From: Bosea sp. NBC_00550
GTDB taxonomy: Bacteria > Pseudomonadota > Alphaproteobacteria > Rhizobiales > Beijerinckiaceae
Assembly (NCBI RefSeq): GCF_026020075.1
Contig: NZ_CP102772.1
Location: 558,001-622,000 of the forward strand
Length of the DNA: 64,000 bases
Direction of reading: 5' to 3'
Shown here: piece after piece, positions 44,055 to 50,454 of the stretch
Numbering within the stretch: the stretch's first letter is position 1
Layout of the letters: each line of letters opens with the position of its first letter
Notes under the pieces: generated by a model
Told to the model about the DNA's origin: nothing
Databases searched by the model: none
The model's input: only the letters and a program-made list of their open reading frames with translations
Position numbers and translations under genes: made by a program

Positions 44055-44441
44055 ATGGTACCGCCGAACGAACTCACCGAGCTTCAGGATTTTCCCTGGG
44101 TTCTGCTGCGCCTTCGCTGTCACTTCTGCCGGCGCGAGCACGACGCGCGAGTGGTTGTCCTGAGCTGGCACCACGGCGTGCACGCCACAGTCGGGCAGAT
44201 GGTCGACATCTTCATGTCGCGTTGCCCATGGGACCCTCACAACCCGGCCCGAAAGCCTCAGAAATACGGCAGGAAATGCGGCGCCTACTGCCCGGATGTA
44301 GGCAGGACCTCTCCGCCGGACTGGCCACCGCCAATGCTCGGTTTCACCCTGATTGTAGGAGGAAAAGATGGACAGCTTCCAGCTGACAAGCCCCGAGAGC
44401 AGCGTCGAAATCGCGTCGGAGGTAATCCAGAGGATACGTGA
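44055..44441 (+). CDS. Cys/His-rich hypothetical protein
   Basis: The 128-residue protein contains LRCHFCRREHDARVVV and, further on, CGAYCPDVGR, a spacing compatible with one bound zinc. No enzyme motif is present. It follows the previous gene by 6 bases and overlaps the next gene by 74 bases, so its C-terminal third is doubtful and the true stop may be misjudged by a mutation. Confidence 0.5.
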   Translation: MVPPNELTELQDFPWVLLRLRCHFCRREHDARVVVLSWHHGVHATVGQMVDIFMSRCPWDPHNPARKPQKYGRKCGAYCPDVGRTSPPDWPPPMLGFTLIVGGKDGQLPADKPREQRRNRVGGNPEDT

Positions 44442-44712
44442 ATCGCTGGCGGAAACCCGCGACAAGGGGGTTTCCGGCGCCGTCGGGTTCGACGAGCTCA
44501 GGGATGCGACCGACGTGATAGCGCAGCTCGACGACCTGGCAGAGGAATATGGGTGCCTGGTGACCGGCCCCTATGACAGCGAAGAAACGAACGGCGGAGG
44601 CTACTACCTCTTCGAACGCCAGGACGCCCCCAATGTTGTAGATGGCTGCTGGCTCACCAAGCCCGAGCCGGAAAGCGCCGGCGACACCCTCGGCTATCTT
44701 GGCCTGGCTTGA
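44368..44712 (+). CDS. Hypothetical acidic protein
   Basis: The 114-residue protein starts after an excellent AGGAGG site. It is acidic, with a helical N-terminal half (IASEVIQRIRESLAETRD, then DATDVIAQLDDLAEEYG) and no cysteines apart from two late ones. No family is recognised. It overlaps the preceding gene, and its strong ribosome site makes it the more believable of the pair. Confidence 0.55.
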   Translation: MDSFQLTSPESSVEIASEVIQRIRESLAETRDKGVSGAVGFDELRDATDVIAQLDDLAEEYGCLVTGPYDSEETNGGGYYLFERQDAPNVVDGCWLTKPEPESAGDTLGYLGLA

Positions 44713-44759
44713 CCGGTTCGCCCGTCTCGTCGAGCCTGAGGCCGATCAGGAGACGCCGA

Positions 44760-44835
44760 TGTGCAACCTGTCGTCGTCTGATTGCGGTTGCTCGCGCAAA
44801 CCGTTCCGCCAATCGCGCTGCCTCGCCCCGTAACG
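44760..44835 (+). pseudogene. Possible N-terminal remnant of an SRAP (HMCES/YedK) gene
   Basis: ATGTGCAACCTG follows an AGGAGA site and encodes MCNL, the invariant start of SRAP proteins with the catalytic Cys2. After a change of frame, IAVARANRSANRAASP resembles the next conserved stretch of the family. The reading then fails. The rest of the same gene type appears about 1 kb further on, beyond the accD-like gene. The call rests on a short recalled motif, so confidence is limited. Confidence 0.35.
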
Positions 44836-44937
44836 CACGTTCCCGAGGTCTTAAAAGGGTCGGAAGCGGACAATTACCGGCCATTTCATACGTGCTAACG
44901 AGGCATGGCAGGCCACGCCGCGGAGTTGCGAACGCTC

Positions 44938-45816
44938 ATGACTAATTCGCCAATGAACTGGCTCACCACGGTGGTGCGTCCGAAAGTTCGCTCTCTGTTG
45001 CGAAGGCAAGCTCCAGACACTCTTTGGATTAAGGACCCAGAAACGGGCGAACTTGCTTATCAGAAGGATGTCGAGGCGAACCTCTGGGTGTTTCCGGGCT
45101 CGCAGCATCATATGCGCATCACAGCGGCGCAACGGCTGTCGATCACGCTTGATCCAGGCTCGCAAGAGGATGTGCACGTACCGGAAGTGACGGCTGACCC
45201 GCTGCGCTTCAGGGACACCAAGCGATATATCGACCGCATTAAACAGGCGAGAACGCTCACCGGGGAGCCGGACGCTGTCAAAGTGGCCTGCGGCACGATT
45301 GAGGGCATCCCAGTCACCGTAGCGGTGCAAGACTTCCAGTTCATGACTGGTTCGGCGGGCATGGCGGCCGGCGAAGCCATCGTCTCGGCAGTAGAAGCCG
45401 CGACCTCGCGTTGCACCCCTTTAATCCTCTTCGCATGCGGCGGCGGGATGCGCATGCAGGAGGGCATATTGTCGTTGATGCAAATGTCGCGCACGACTGT
45501 TGCCGTGCGGCGTTTACGGGCGGCAAAATTGCCGTATTTCGTGGTGCTGACGGACCCGACAACGGGCGGTATCACGGCTTCCTATGCAATGTTGGGCGAT
45601 GTCCATATCGCCGAACCCGGCGCACTCATCGGCTTCGCGGGACAACGTGTCATCGAGCAAACAATCCGCGAGAAGCTGCCGGAAGGCTTCCAGCGAGCAG
45701 AATATCTAAGGGAACACGGCATGGTTGATATGGTTGTGCCCAGAGCCGAGATGCGCCCAACGCTCGCAAGTCTTTGCGGCCTTTTGACTAAGCGGCCGCT
45801 CGCCAAGACAGGCTAG
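44938..45816 (+). CDS. Acetyl-CoA carboxylase carboxyltransferase beta-like protein (AccD paralogue)
   Basis: The protein aligns with AccD over its whole length: [93 protein letters not shown] and [20 protein letters not shown]. AccD with AccA transfers carboxyl from biotin to acetyl-CoA to form malonyl-CoA. Here [11 protein letters not shown] has Asp where alphaproteobacterial AccD usually has Cys. The oxyanion-loop motif reads GGGMRMQEG rather than SGGARMQEG. Starts at 44905 and 44953 are alternatives. It stands alone in a mobile island without accA, so it may be a variant partner or target-bypass copy. Confidence 0.88.
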   Translation: MTNSPMNWLTTVVRPKVRSLLRRQAPDTLWIKDPETGELAYQKDVEANLWVFPGSQHHMRITAAQRLSITLDPGSQEDVHVPEVTADPLRFRDTKRYIDRIKQARTLTGEPDAVKVACGTIEGIPVTVAVQDFQFMTGSAGMAAGEAIVSAVEAATSRCTPLILFACGGGMRMQEGILSLMQMSRTTVAVRRLRAAKLPYFVVLTDPTTGGITASYAMLGDVHIAEPGALIGFAGQRVIEQTIREKLPEGFQRAEYLREHGMVDMVVPRAEMRPTLASLCGLLTKRPLAKTG

Positions 45817-45842
45817 CCGCTTCCCAGTCTCGCGGACGCTCT

Positions 45843-46275
45843 GGTCCGCTATGGGTCGTCGAGACGAGCCCTTCGCCTGGCTCCAAGAACCGGACGCTGG
45901 CAGGCCGCATTGGCGCCGATGGCTCGCGGTAGAAAGCCGGTGCCCGGTGCTTTCACCAACTCCAGCGAATTTAACAAGGACGCCGGCGGCGACATTTGGT
46001 TCGCGTTCGGTGAGGAGGGGCTGACGGCATTCTTCGCCGGCATGTGGACGCTCAATGGGCCAGCGTCCGCAAGATCAAGAACGGCGAGGAGAGGATCGAT
46101 CTCTATGCCTTCCTCACCACCGATCCAAGTGCCGAGGTCGGCGCCGTCCACCCGAAGGCTATGCCGGTGATCCTGATGAGGAAGCCTGGCGCTCCGGCAT
46201 CGAGACGTGCATGGCGTCACAGAGGCGAAGTGCCTGCAGCGGAGGCGAGGAAGGCGTTTGATACTGCAGCCCGCC
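45843..46275 (+). pseudogene. SRAP (HMCES/YedK) pseudogene, central and C-terminal part
   Basis: Segments typical of SOS-response-associated peptidase-like proteins occur in order but in different frames: PHWRRWLAVESRCPV, then SSEFNKDAGGDIWFAFGEEG, then WASVRKIKNGEERIDLYAFL, AEVGAVHPKAMPVIL, and lastly TEAKCLQRRRG. At least three frame changes separate them, so the gene is dead. Intact SRAP proteins trap abasic sites in single-stranded DNA through their Cys2. The N-terminus is missing here; a candidate lies before the accD-like gene. Confidence 0.8.
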
Positions 46276-46357
46276 GAGTGCGGCAAGCACGTCTGATTCC
46301 GCAAAGCCCCTGACAGCCACCCTACACCCCGAGCGATGGCGAAGCCGTTGGCGCGGA

Positions 46358-46552
46358 TCATGGGGTGTCATGAGAGCGGATGCTCTCGTTTCGCTTTGCG
46401 ATGGCAAGAGCGATGAAGGCGTCGGAAGCAGCAAGCGCGGCCTCCACCATGGGCCGGACGGCGTTGCGCAGATCGACGCGCCACCCGCTCCCGAGCGCAT
46501 GCAACCCGACCTCCAGCGCGGCACGGCGTGGATCTCGGAGAGGTGCTGCCAT
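46358..46552 (-). CDS. Small hypothetical phage-type protein
   Basis: The 64-residue protein (MAAPLRDPRRAALEVGLHAL at its start, ending IALAIAKRNESIRSHDTP) has one long amphipathic helix. No family is known. An AGGA site precedes the ATG closely, and a perfect 24-bp palindrome lies 8 bases upstream of the start, which suggests regulated expression. Frames shifted by one also stay open here, so decay cannot be excluded. Confidence 0.4.
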   Translation of the reverse strand: MAAPLRDPRRAALEVGLHALGSGWRVDLRNAVRPMVEAALAASDAFIALAIAKRNESIRSHDTP

Positions 46553-46560
46553 GGTCCTGC

Positions 46561-46584
46561 CAAATCGGCGATATCGCCGATTTG
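46561..46584. promoter_or_regulatory. Perfect 24-bp palindrome
   Basis: The half-site CAAATCGGCGAT is followed without spacer by its exact complement ATCGCCGATTTG. It lies directly upstream of the reverse-strand small gene and 46 bases from a second palindrome. It is not the parS consensus. An operator for one of the island's HTH regulators is the simplest reading. Confidence 0.65.
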
Positions 46585-46630
46585 AGATGCCACCTCTGCC
46601 GCATCCACCTCCCTGCGAACGGTGCGAACT

Positions 46631-46648
46631 TTAGCCCATGTGGGCTAA
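46631..46648. promoter_or_regulatory. 18-bp operator-like palindrome TTAGCCCA-TG-TGGGCTAA
   Basis: Two perfect 8-base arms are separated by two bases, a layout typical of dimeric XRE repressor sites. It lies between two reverse-strand island genes, near the end of the frameshifted gene at 46.7-47.15 kb. Confidence 0.55.
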
Positions 46649-46706
46649 CTGCAGAGGCGACTTTTGCTGCCGAGATTCGATCGAGAGCCTGGGGCGGCTT
46701 CTCGCG

Positions 46707-47153
46707 CTATTCCACCACGCAACGGGCGGCGGTGGCCCTCCTCCAGTTTTCCGTCGCGGACTCCTTGGCCAGGCTCAACCTGGCCGGCGTCGGCGGAAAC
46801 GTGGGCAACTCGGACAGCCTGGAGCTGCTGGTGCTCGGACATGCCGGCGTTGGCGGCGGCCTGGCGCTGCGAGAGCATACGTGGACGCCCACGGTATGCT
46901 GATTATTGCCCTGCCCATCGAGTTGCTTGAGCAGTTCCCCGGCGCGGCGAACGGCGCGGGCTCGGATGCGGGTCGCCATCCGCATCAGTTCCTCGTCGTC
47001 GGCCTGTTTGGCGTAGGAGGCGAGCGCGGCGGCTTCGTCTGCCCAGGACTTGCACTCGTCGAGCGAGACGCATTCCGCCAGCGCGTTTTTGGCGCTCTCG
47101 TAGGTCTGGGGGAGGCGAGCGGCCGCCGGGCTGATGACAGAGGGCGCGTTCAT
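46707..47153 (-). pseudogene. Frameshifted phage-type hypothetical gene
   Basis: The first half reads well (SYAKQADDEELMRMATRIRA, then RAVRRAGELLKQLDGQG). At about 46880 the expected continuation SQRQAAANAGMSEHQQLQAV appears in another frame, so the gene is probably broken by a small indel. The second, shorter copy at 48.55-48.73 kb has the same two motifs in order, which supports this reading. Function is unknown. Its start overlaps the stop of the small upstream gene, as in an operon. Confidence 0.6.
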
Positions 47154-47311
47154 CAGGCGACCTCGCGGGCGCGCTGCTGGCGCTCAACTCGCATGAAGGC
47201 GCGGATTTCGGCTTCGGTTTCGGGCCAGACGCGACCCGGTCGCGTGCCATGGATCGACCGGCGCGCAGCCGCTCGACCAGGCGACCGTGCACACGCATTT
47301 GCGTGAATCAT
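47153..47311 (-). CDS. Small Cro-position protein of the immunity region
   Basis: The 52-residue protein ends GRVWPETEAEIRAFMRVERQ before a short basic tail. It starts next to the repressor gene on the opposite strand, with a palindromic operator-like site overlapping its start region, the position of a cro gene. No clear helix-turn-helix is visible, so the assignment is positional. The one-base stop/start overlap with the downstream gene suggests an early-type operon. Confidence 0.4.
   Translation of the reverse strand: MIHANACARSPGRAAARRSIHGTRPGRVWPETEAEIRAFMRVERQQRAREVA
47292..47305. promoter_or_regulatory. Operator-like palindrome CACGCA-TT-TGCGTG
   Basis: Perfect 6-base arms around TT lie 21 bases upstream of the repressor start and at the start of the divergent small gene. 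A partial half-site ATACGCAT follows just inside the repressor gene. It is a likely repressor site. Confidence 0.55.
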
Positions 47312-47326
47312 GCTAATGAGCAGGCC

Positions 47327-47653
47327 ATGAATACGCATCCCCCGGTCGCCTGGCGAAGCAGGCTGCTCTGCGCGGTTGACGCCTCGGGGCGCTCCGATCG
47401 CGAAATCAGCACAGCAGCGGGACTCGGCGTCAACGCGGTGAACGAGCTACGCAACACCGACAAGCAGCCCAGTGTCGATAGGGTGCTTAAAATTGCCAGC
47501 GTTCTCGGGATCAGCCTGTCGTTTCTCTTCTTAGGGAGAGAAGCCTCGCAAGAAGAGGATGAATTCCTGACTCTTCTGGCGGGTGCCACGGATGCGGAGA
47601 GGAAGGCTGTGGCCCTGCTCCTCCGCCGGAATTCCCCGACCGAAGCAGTCTGA
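47327..47653 (+). CDS. XRE-family repressor-like regulator
   Basis: The 108-residue protein has an HTH spanning about residues 18-70: SDREISTAAGLGVNAVNELR, then NTDKQPSVDRVLKIASVLGI. This is followed by a short C-terminal helix region (LTLLAGATDAERKAVALLLR). It lacks a peptidase (LexA-like) domain, so induction by self-cleavage is unlikely. It is divergent from the small Cro-position gene and is probably the island's immunity repressor. Confidence 0.78.
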   Translation: MNTHPPVAWRSRLLCAVDASGRSDREISTAAGLGVNAVNELRNTDKQPSVDRVLKIASVLGISLSFLFLGREASQEEDEFLTLLAGATDAERKAVALLLRRNSPTEAV

Positions 47654-47726
47654 TCGCCGCGCATCTGGCTGGCCTACGACCAGAGCGAACTAGAGTGCGG
47701 GGACATTTAGGGCAGGGATCGGGGCA

Positions 47727-48044
47727 ATGCTGGGCAGTCGTTTGAAGCGGTGGCGCAAAGGCGCGGGCCTGACACTGGAGCAGGTTGCCGAAAAAATCGG
47801 AACCTCGAAGGGCCACCTCTCCGACATGGAGAGGGGCATGAGGCCGGTCAGCTCACGGTGGCTTGCAAAGATTGCGGCGGCTTATGACGTGCCGGAAGCC
47901 GCTATTTTAGAGGACGACGGCGCTAGCCTTTCGCCTTCCGATCTGGCGCGGGAGCAGGCTCTGGCGCAGTTTCTTGAGCTGACGCCGGAAGCCCAGGCGG
48001 ATGTCCTGGCCCTGATGCGGCACATGCCGAAGCGAGCGAAATAA
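47727..48044 (+). CDS. XRE-family transcriptional regulator
   Basis: The 105-residue protein is a plain HTH_3 regulator: RLKRWRKGAGLTLEQVAEKI, GTSKGHLSDMERGMRPVSSR, WLAKIAAAYDVPEAAIL, then a helical tail (ALAQFLELTPEAQADVLALM). It lies 73 bases after the repressor gene on the same strand. Its target is unknown. Confidence 0.85.
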   Translation: MLGSRLKRWRKGAGLTLEQVAEKIGTSKGHLSDMERGMRPVSSRWLAKIAAAYDVPEAAILEDDGASLSPSDLAREQALAQFLELTPEAQADVLALMRHMPKRAK

Positions 48045-48057
48045 GGACCAGAATCCT

Positions 48058-48288
48058 ATTTCTGTCTCTTCGCCCCGATCGCCCTACGACCAGGCCATCA
48101 GCGAGGCCTTCAACCTCCGGCGACAGCTCGGCGATCACGGGCCGATCGATAGCCTGATCTGGAAGCCTAAGTGGATGCGCCGCCGCACCTTCGACCGGAA
48201 GGTCGATCGGATCGACAGGGTTGAGGCGAGGCTCAACTCCCGCCTGTGGCGGCTCATGGAGCAGCGTCAAGCGAGGCGGTCTGTCTAG
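48058..48288 (+). CDS. Basic hypothetical protein without a standard start
   Basis: The frame is open and protein-like: YDQAISEAFNLRRQLGDHGP, then IDSLIWKPKWMRRRTFDRKV, ending RLWRLMEQRQARRSV. No ATG, GTG or TTG lies at its beginning; an ATT at 48058, 11 bases after AAGGA, is a possible rare start. The first ATG is at 48175, giving only 37 residues. It may have lost its start or be fused to the preceding regulator by a frameshift. Confidence 0.35.
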   Translation: MSVSSPRSPYDQAISEAFNLRRQLGDHGPIDSLIWKPKWMRRRTFDRKVDRIDRVEARLNSRLWRLMEQRQARRSV

Positions 48289-48365
48289 AGCGGAATTAGC
48301 GCATTGTAGCGCATACTAGTCCGCGAGGCGGCGTTTGGCGCGCCGGCGAAAAGGGGAGTAGCGAG

Positions 48366-48557
48366 ATGGGCGACGTAACGATTTGGCAGTGGCTGGTCAC
48401 ACTGACCATGATTGGCTGCACAATCTGGTTCTTGGTGTCGACTGCGAAGCTCCTGTCAGCGGCTGGCTTATCGGCGGCCTGGGTGGTGCTCGTCATCGTC
48501 CTTCCCTTCTTCGGGACAGCTATCGTCCAGAGCATGATCGCCAAGCGGCTATCTTAA
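48366..48557 (+). CDS. Small two-helix membrane protein
   Basis: The 63-residue protein has two hydrophobic helices (WLVTLTMIGCTIWFLVSTA and AWVVLVIVLPFFGTAIVQ) with a basic C-terminus. The ATG follows GGGGAG by 7 bases. The shape fits a phospholipase-D-nuclease-N-type or superinfection/holin-like small membrane protein; no firm family call is possible. Confidence 0.6.
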   Translation: MGDVTIWQWLVTLTMIGCTIWFLVSTAKLLSAAGLSAAWVVLVIVLPFFGTAIVQSMIAKRLS

Positions 48558-48733
48558 GCCCATCGCCAAGCCTCTTTGCCTCTCGGACATGCCGGCGTCG
48601 CTTGCCGCTTGCCTTTGCGTCGAAGTAGAACCGTCGTCGGCGGCGGTTTTGCTCCTGTCTCCACCGCGACCGTCAAGTTGGTGGAGCAGTTCCCCGGCGC
48701 GGCGAACGGCGCGGGCTCGGATGCGGACATGAG
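48552..48733 (-). pseudogene. Fragment of a duplicated phage-type gene
   Basis: On the reverse strand RIRARAVRRAGELLHQLDGR and then TQRQAASDAGMSERQ repeat the two motifs of the frameshifted gene at 46.7-47.15 kb. A 42-base DNA stretch at 48684-48725 is identical to one near 46931-46972. Both ends are missing, so it is a remnant. Its left end touches the small membrane protein gene and its right end the next regulator. Confidence 0.6.
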
Positions 48734-49169
48734 CAAAGACACAGTGAAAGGAGCACCGCGCCAGTTCGTGCGCGCGTGGCGCGTTTACCGGAAGCTCTCG
48801 CAGGAGGCGCTCGCTGATCGCCTCGGCGTGACGCACGGACTGATCTCGCAGATCGAGCGAGGCATAACCGGGCTGACGCATGACCGCATCGAAAGCCTGG
48901 CGGAAGCGCTGGGCTGCGCGCCCGCCGACATCTTGTCCGGGCCGCCGAGGTCCCCCGCGCGTCTGTCCGCGGGGGCTCGGATGCGAACTGCCGCCGCCCC
49001 GGCAGAGGAGCCCGACCCGATTGTTGAAGCATTCTCGCGACTTTTGCCGCATCTGCCAGAAGCCCGCCGTCAGCGCTTCTTGGCAGACCTTCAGGACGCC
49101 GCTCGTCTAGAAGGGCTTGAAGAACCCGCTCCTGCGCCTCGCGCGGGAGCCAGAAAAACAAGCGAATAG
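48729..49169 (+). CDS. XRE-family transcriptional regulator
   Basis: The 146-residue protein has an N-terminal HTH: RAWRVYRKLSQEALADRLGV, THGLISQIERGITGLTHDRI, ESLAEALGCAPADILSG. A Pro/Ala-rich linker and a helical tail follow (EAFSRLLPHLPEARRQRFLA). It starts right at the edge of the duplicated-gene fragment, suggesting it was joined there by recombination. Confidence 0.8.
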   Translation: MSKDTVKGAPRQFVRAWRVYRKLSQEALADRLGVTHGLISQIERGITGLTHDRIESLAEALGCAPADILSGPPRSPARLSAGARMRTAAAPAEEPDPIVEAFSRLLPHLPEARRQRFLADLQDAARLEGLEEPAPAPRAGARKTSE

Positions 49170-49523
49170 TCTCGTCGGCATCGTTCATCGTCTCAGCGCC
49201 CCCCCACGCGCTAGTAGGGGACCCACACCATGCTGATGCCCTGCCCCGGCTCGATCTCAGGGCAGGGGCGTAAATCCATCACCGATGCAGCATCGATCCA
49301 TCATCATCGCGAGTTCCAGGGAGGAGCGCCTTCCCCGGCTTGCGGTACTGCATCAGTGATGGATCGAGCCTCATGATCATCCCCAAGAAACGCCACCCCG
49401 AGGCCGGAACGAGCAACGCTTTGGCGGGAAGCAACAAGCGGCTGACGCAGCGGTAGCGTATTTTCAGCAGGTCTGATCCGGGCGTTCCAGCGTCCCGGGC
49501 TATTCCACAATGGTCGTTGCATC
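49170..49523. other. Intergenic region with scattered short repeats
   Basis: The 354 bases hold no credible gene. The motif GATCCATCA and relatives occur several times (near 49275-49300 and, inverted, near 49350-49365), giving weak pairing between TCGATCCATCA and TGATGGATCGA. No function is assigned. Confidence 0.4.
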
Positions 49524-49784
49524 ATGAAAAACCTGCTTCTCTGGTATATCCCGCAGGCGGCGCTGGTCGGCGCTCTCGTTGCCGGGGCGGTGCTGTTTTC
49601 CACGAACACCGCCATCCTCTACCGCCAGACCTGGGCTTGGGATTACGGTGAAAGGGTTGGGCTCCCTGAACAGTTCCGCTCGACCGGCATTCATTGCGAG
49701 TATTTCACCCCATTCTCGGTGTTCTTCAGGAGGTTCAAGAACGCCGATGTCTGCCCGCGAACTCTAAGCGTGTCTCAACAATGA
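49524..49784 (+). CDS. Small hypothetical protein with one membrane helix
   Basis: The 86-residue protein opens with a hydrophobic helix (YIPQAALVGALVAGAVLFS) after MKNLLLW, then a polar tail with two Cys. No family is recognised. The start ATG is preceded by no strong ribosome site, so it is a moderate call. Confidence 0.4.
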   Translation: MKNLLLWYIPQAALVGALVAGAVLFSTNTAILYRQTWAWDYGERVGLPEQFRSTGIHCEYFTPFSVFFRRFKNADVCPRTLSVSQQ

Positions 49785-49851
49785 TCCAGCGCCGCTGCGG
49801 TCGCAGCGGTGGGTTTGGTCACGGCCAGCCAGGCGCAGCACCCCCCGTCCT

Positions 49852-49891
49852 GGGACGCCCAGCACAGTGCAGGGACGCCCAGCACAGTGCA
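49852..49891. repeat. Perfect 20-bp tandem repeat, two units
   Basis: GGGACGCCCAGCACAGTGCA occurs twice head to tail. Each unit contains GCAC-A-GTGC and, with the base before, CTGGG-ACG-CCCAG. A third copy of 18-20 bases lies just upstream of the serine recombinase gene. Confidence 0.9.
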
Positions 49892-49991
49892 CCAAGCTCT
49901 TTGGCTTGAAATAACAAGCAGCGGACACAACGGAGCCCCAAGTTGGTCGGTGCGAGCGTCTACCGGCATCAGGGGCGGCTTGGCGCTGGGT

Positions 49992-50027
49992 CAGAGTAAA
50001 AGTGGGTTCGCCCCCACTTTTGCTCTG
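49992..50027. promoter_or_regulatory. 15-bp stem hairpin upstream of an HTH gene
   Basis: CAGAGTAAAAGTGGG and CCCACTTTTGCTCTG pair over 15 bases (one G-T pair) with a 6-base loop. It lies 73 bases before the start of the next HTH gene. No T-tract follows, so it may act as a leader structure or protein site rather than a terminator. Confidence 0.6.
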
Positions 50028-50099
50028 GTTGTCACCACCGGGACCGTCGATCTGCTGGAGCAGATCACCGGCACGTCTATCAACGCGAACGGAGCCCCG

Positions 50100-50417
50100 A
50101 TGACCACCCCCTACAGTCCCGGCGCAATCGGTGCCCGCCTGCGCATAGCGCGTGAGATCATCAAGGCGGCGGGCACGCTCGCGGACATGGCCGAGCTGTT
50201 CGGGGAGCCGCTACAGACGTGGAGCCGCTGGGAGATTGGCCACACCCGGCTGACGATCGAGATTGCGTGGAAAATCCACGAAAACTACCCGATCGAGCGC
50301 GATTGGCTGCTATTTGGCGAGACGAGGTTTCTGAATGCGGCCCAGCGCCAGGCTATTGCCGACGCCGAGGCCCGGCTCGCTGTCACCCAGCCGAGGGGCC
50401 GCGCACGAGTGTCGTGA
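50100..50417 (+). CDS. HTH-type regulator (phage-like)
   Basis: The 105-residue protein has an HTH at residues 10-60: GAIGARLRIAREIIKAAGTL, ADMAELFGEPLQTWSRWEIG, then TIEIAWKIHENYPIERDWLL. This is the pattern of XRE proteins that recognise tyrosine/host-cue-type phage operators. The stop overlaps the first copy of a 30-base repeated element. It is followed by another regulator gene after 37 bases. Confidence 0.65.
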   Translation: MTTPYSPGAIGARLRIAREIIKAAGTLADMAELFGEPLQTWSRWEIGHTRLTIEIAWKIHENYPIERDWLLFGETRFLNAAQRQAIADAEARLAVTQPRGRARVS

Positions 50418-50432
50418 GCGACGACATTCCCA
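50403..50432. repeat. 30-bp direct repeat, copy 1, containing TGTCGT-GAGCG-ACGACA
   Basis: The element starts GCACGAG and holds a perfect 6-base inverted repeat (TGTCGT / ACGACA, 5-base spacer, 50410-50426). It spans the end of one HTH gene and the leader of the next. The second copy at 50714-50743 differs at one base. Confidence 0.8.
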
Positions 50433-50454
50433 CCATCTACTCGGAGTTCGGGAC

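Noticed and set aside
46561..46584. parS centromere site
   Set aside because: The palindrome does not match the TGTTTCACGTGAAACA consensus, and no ParA/ParB genes lie nearby.
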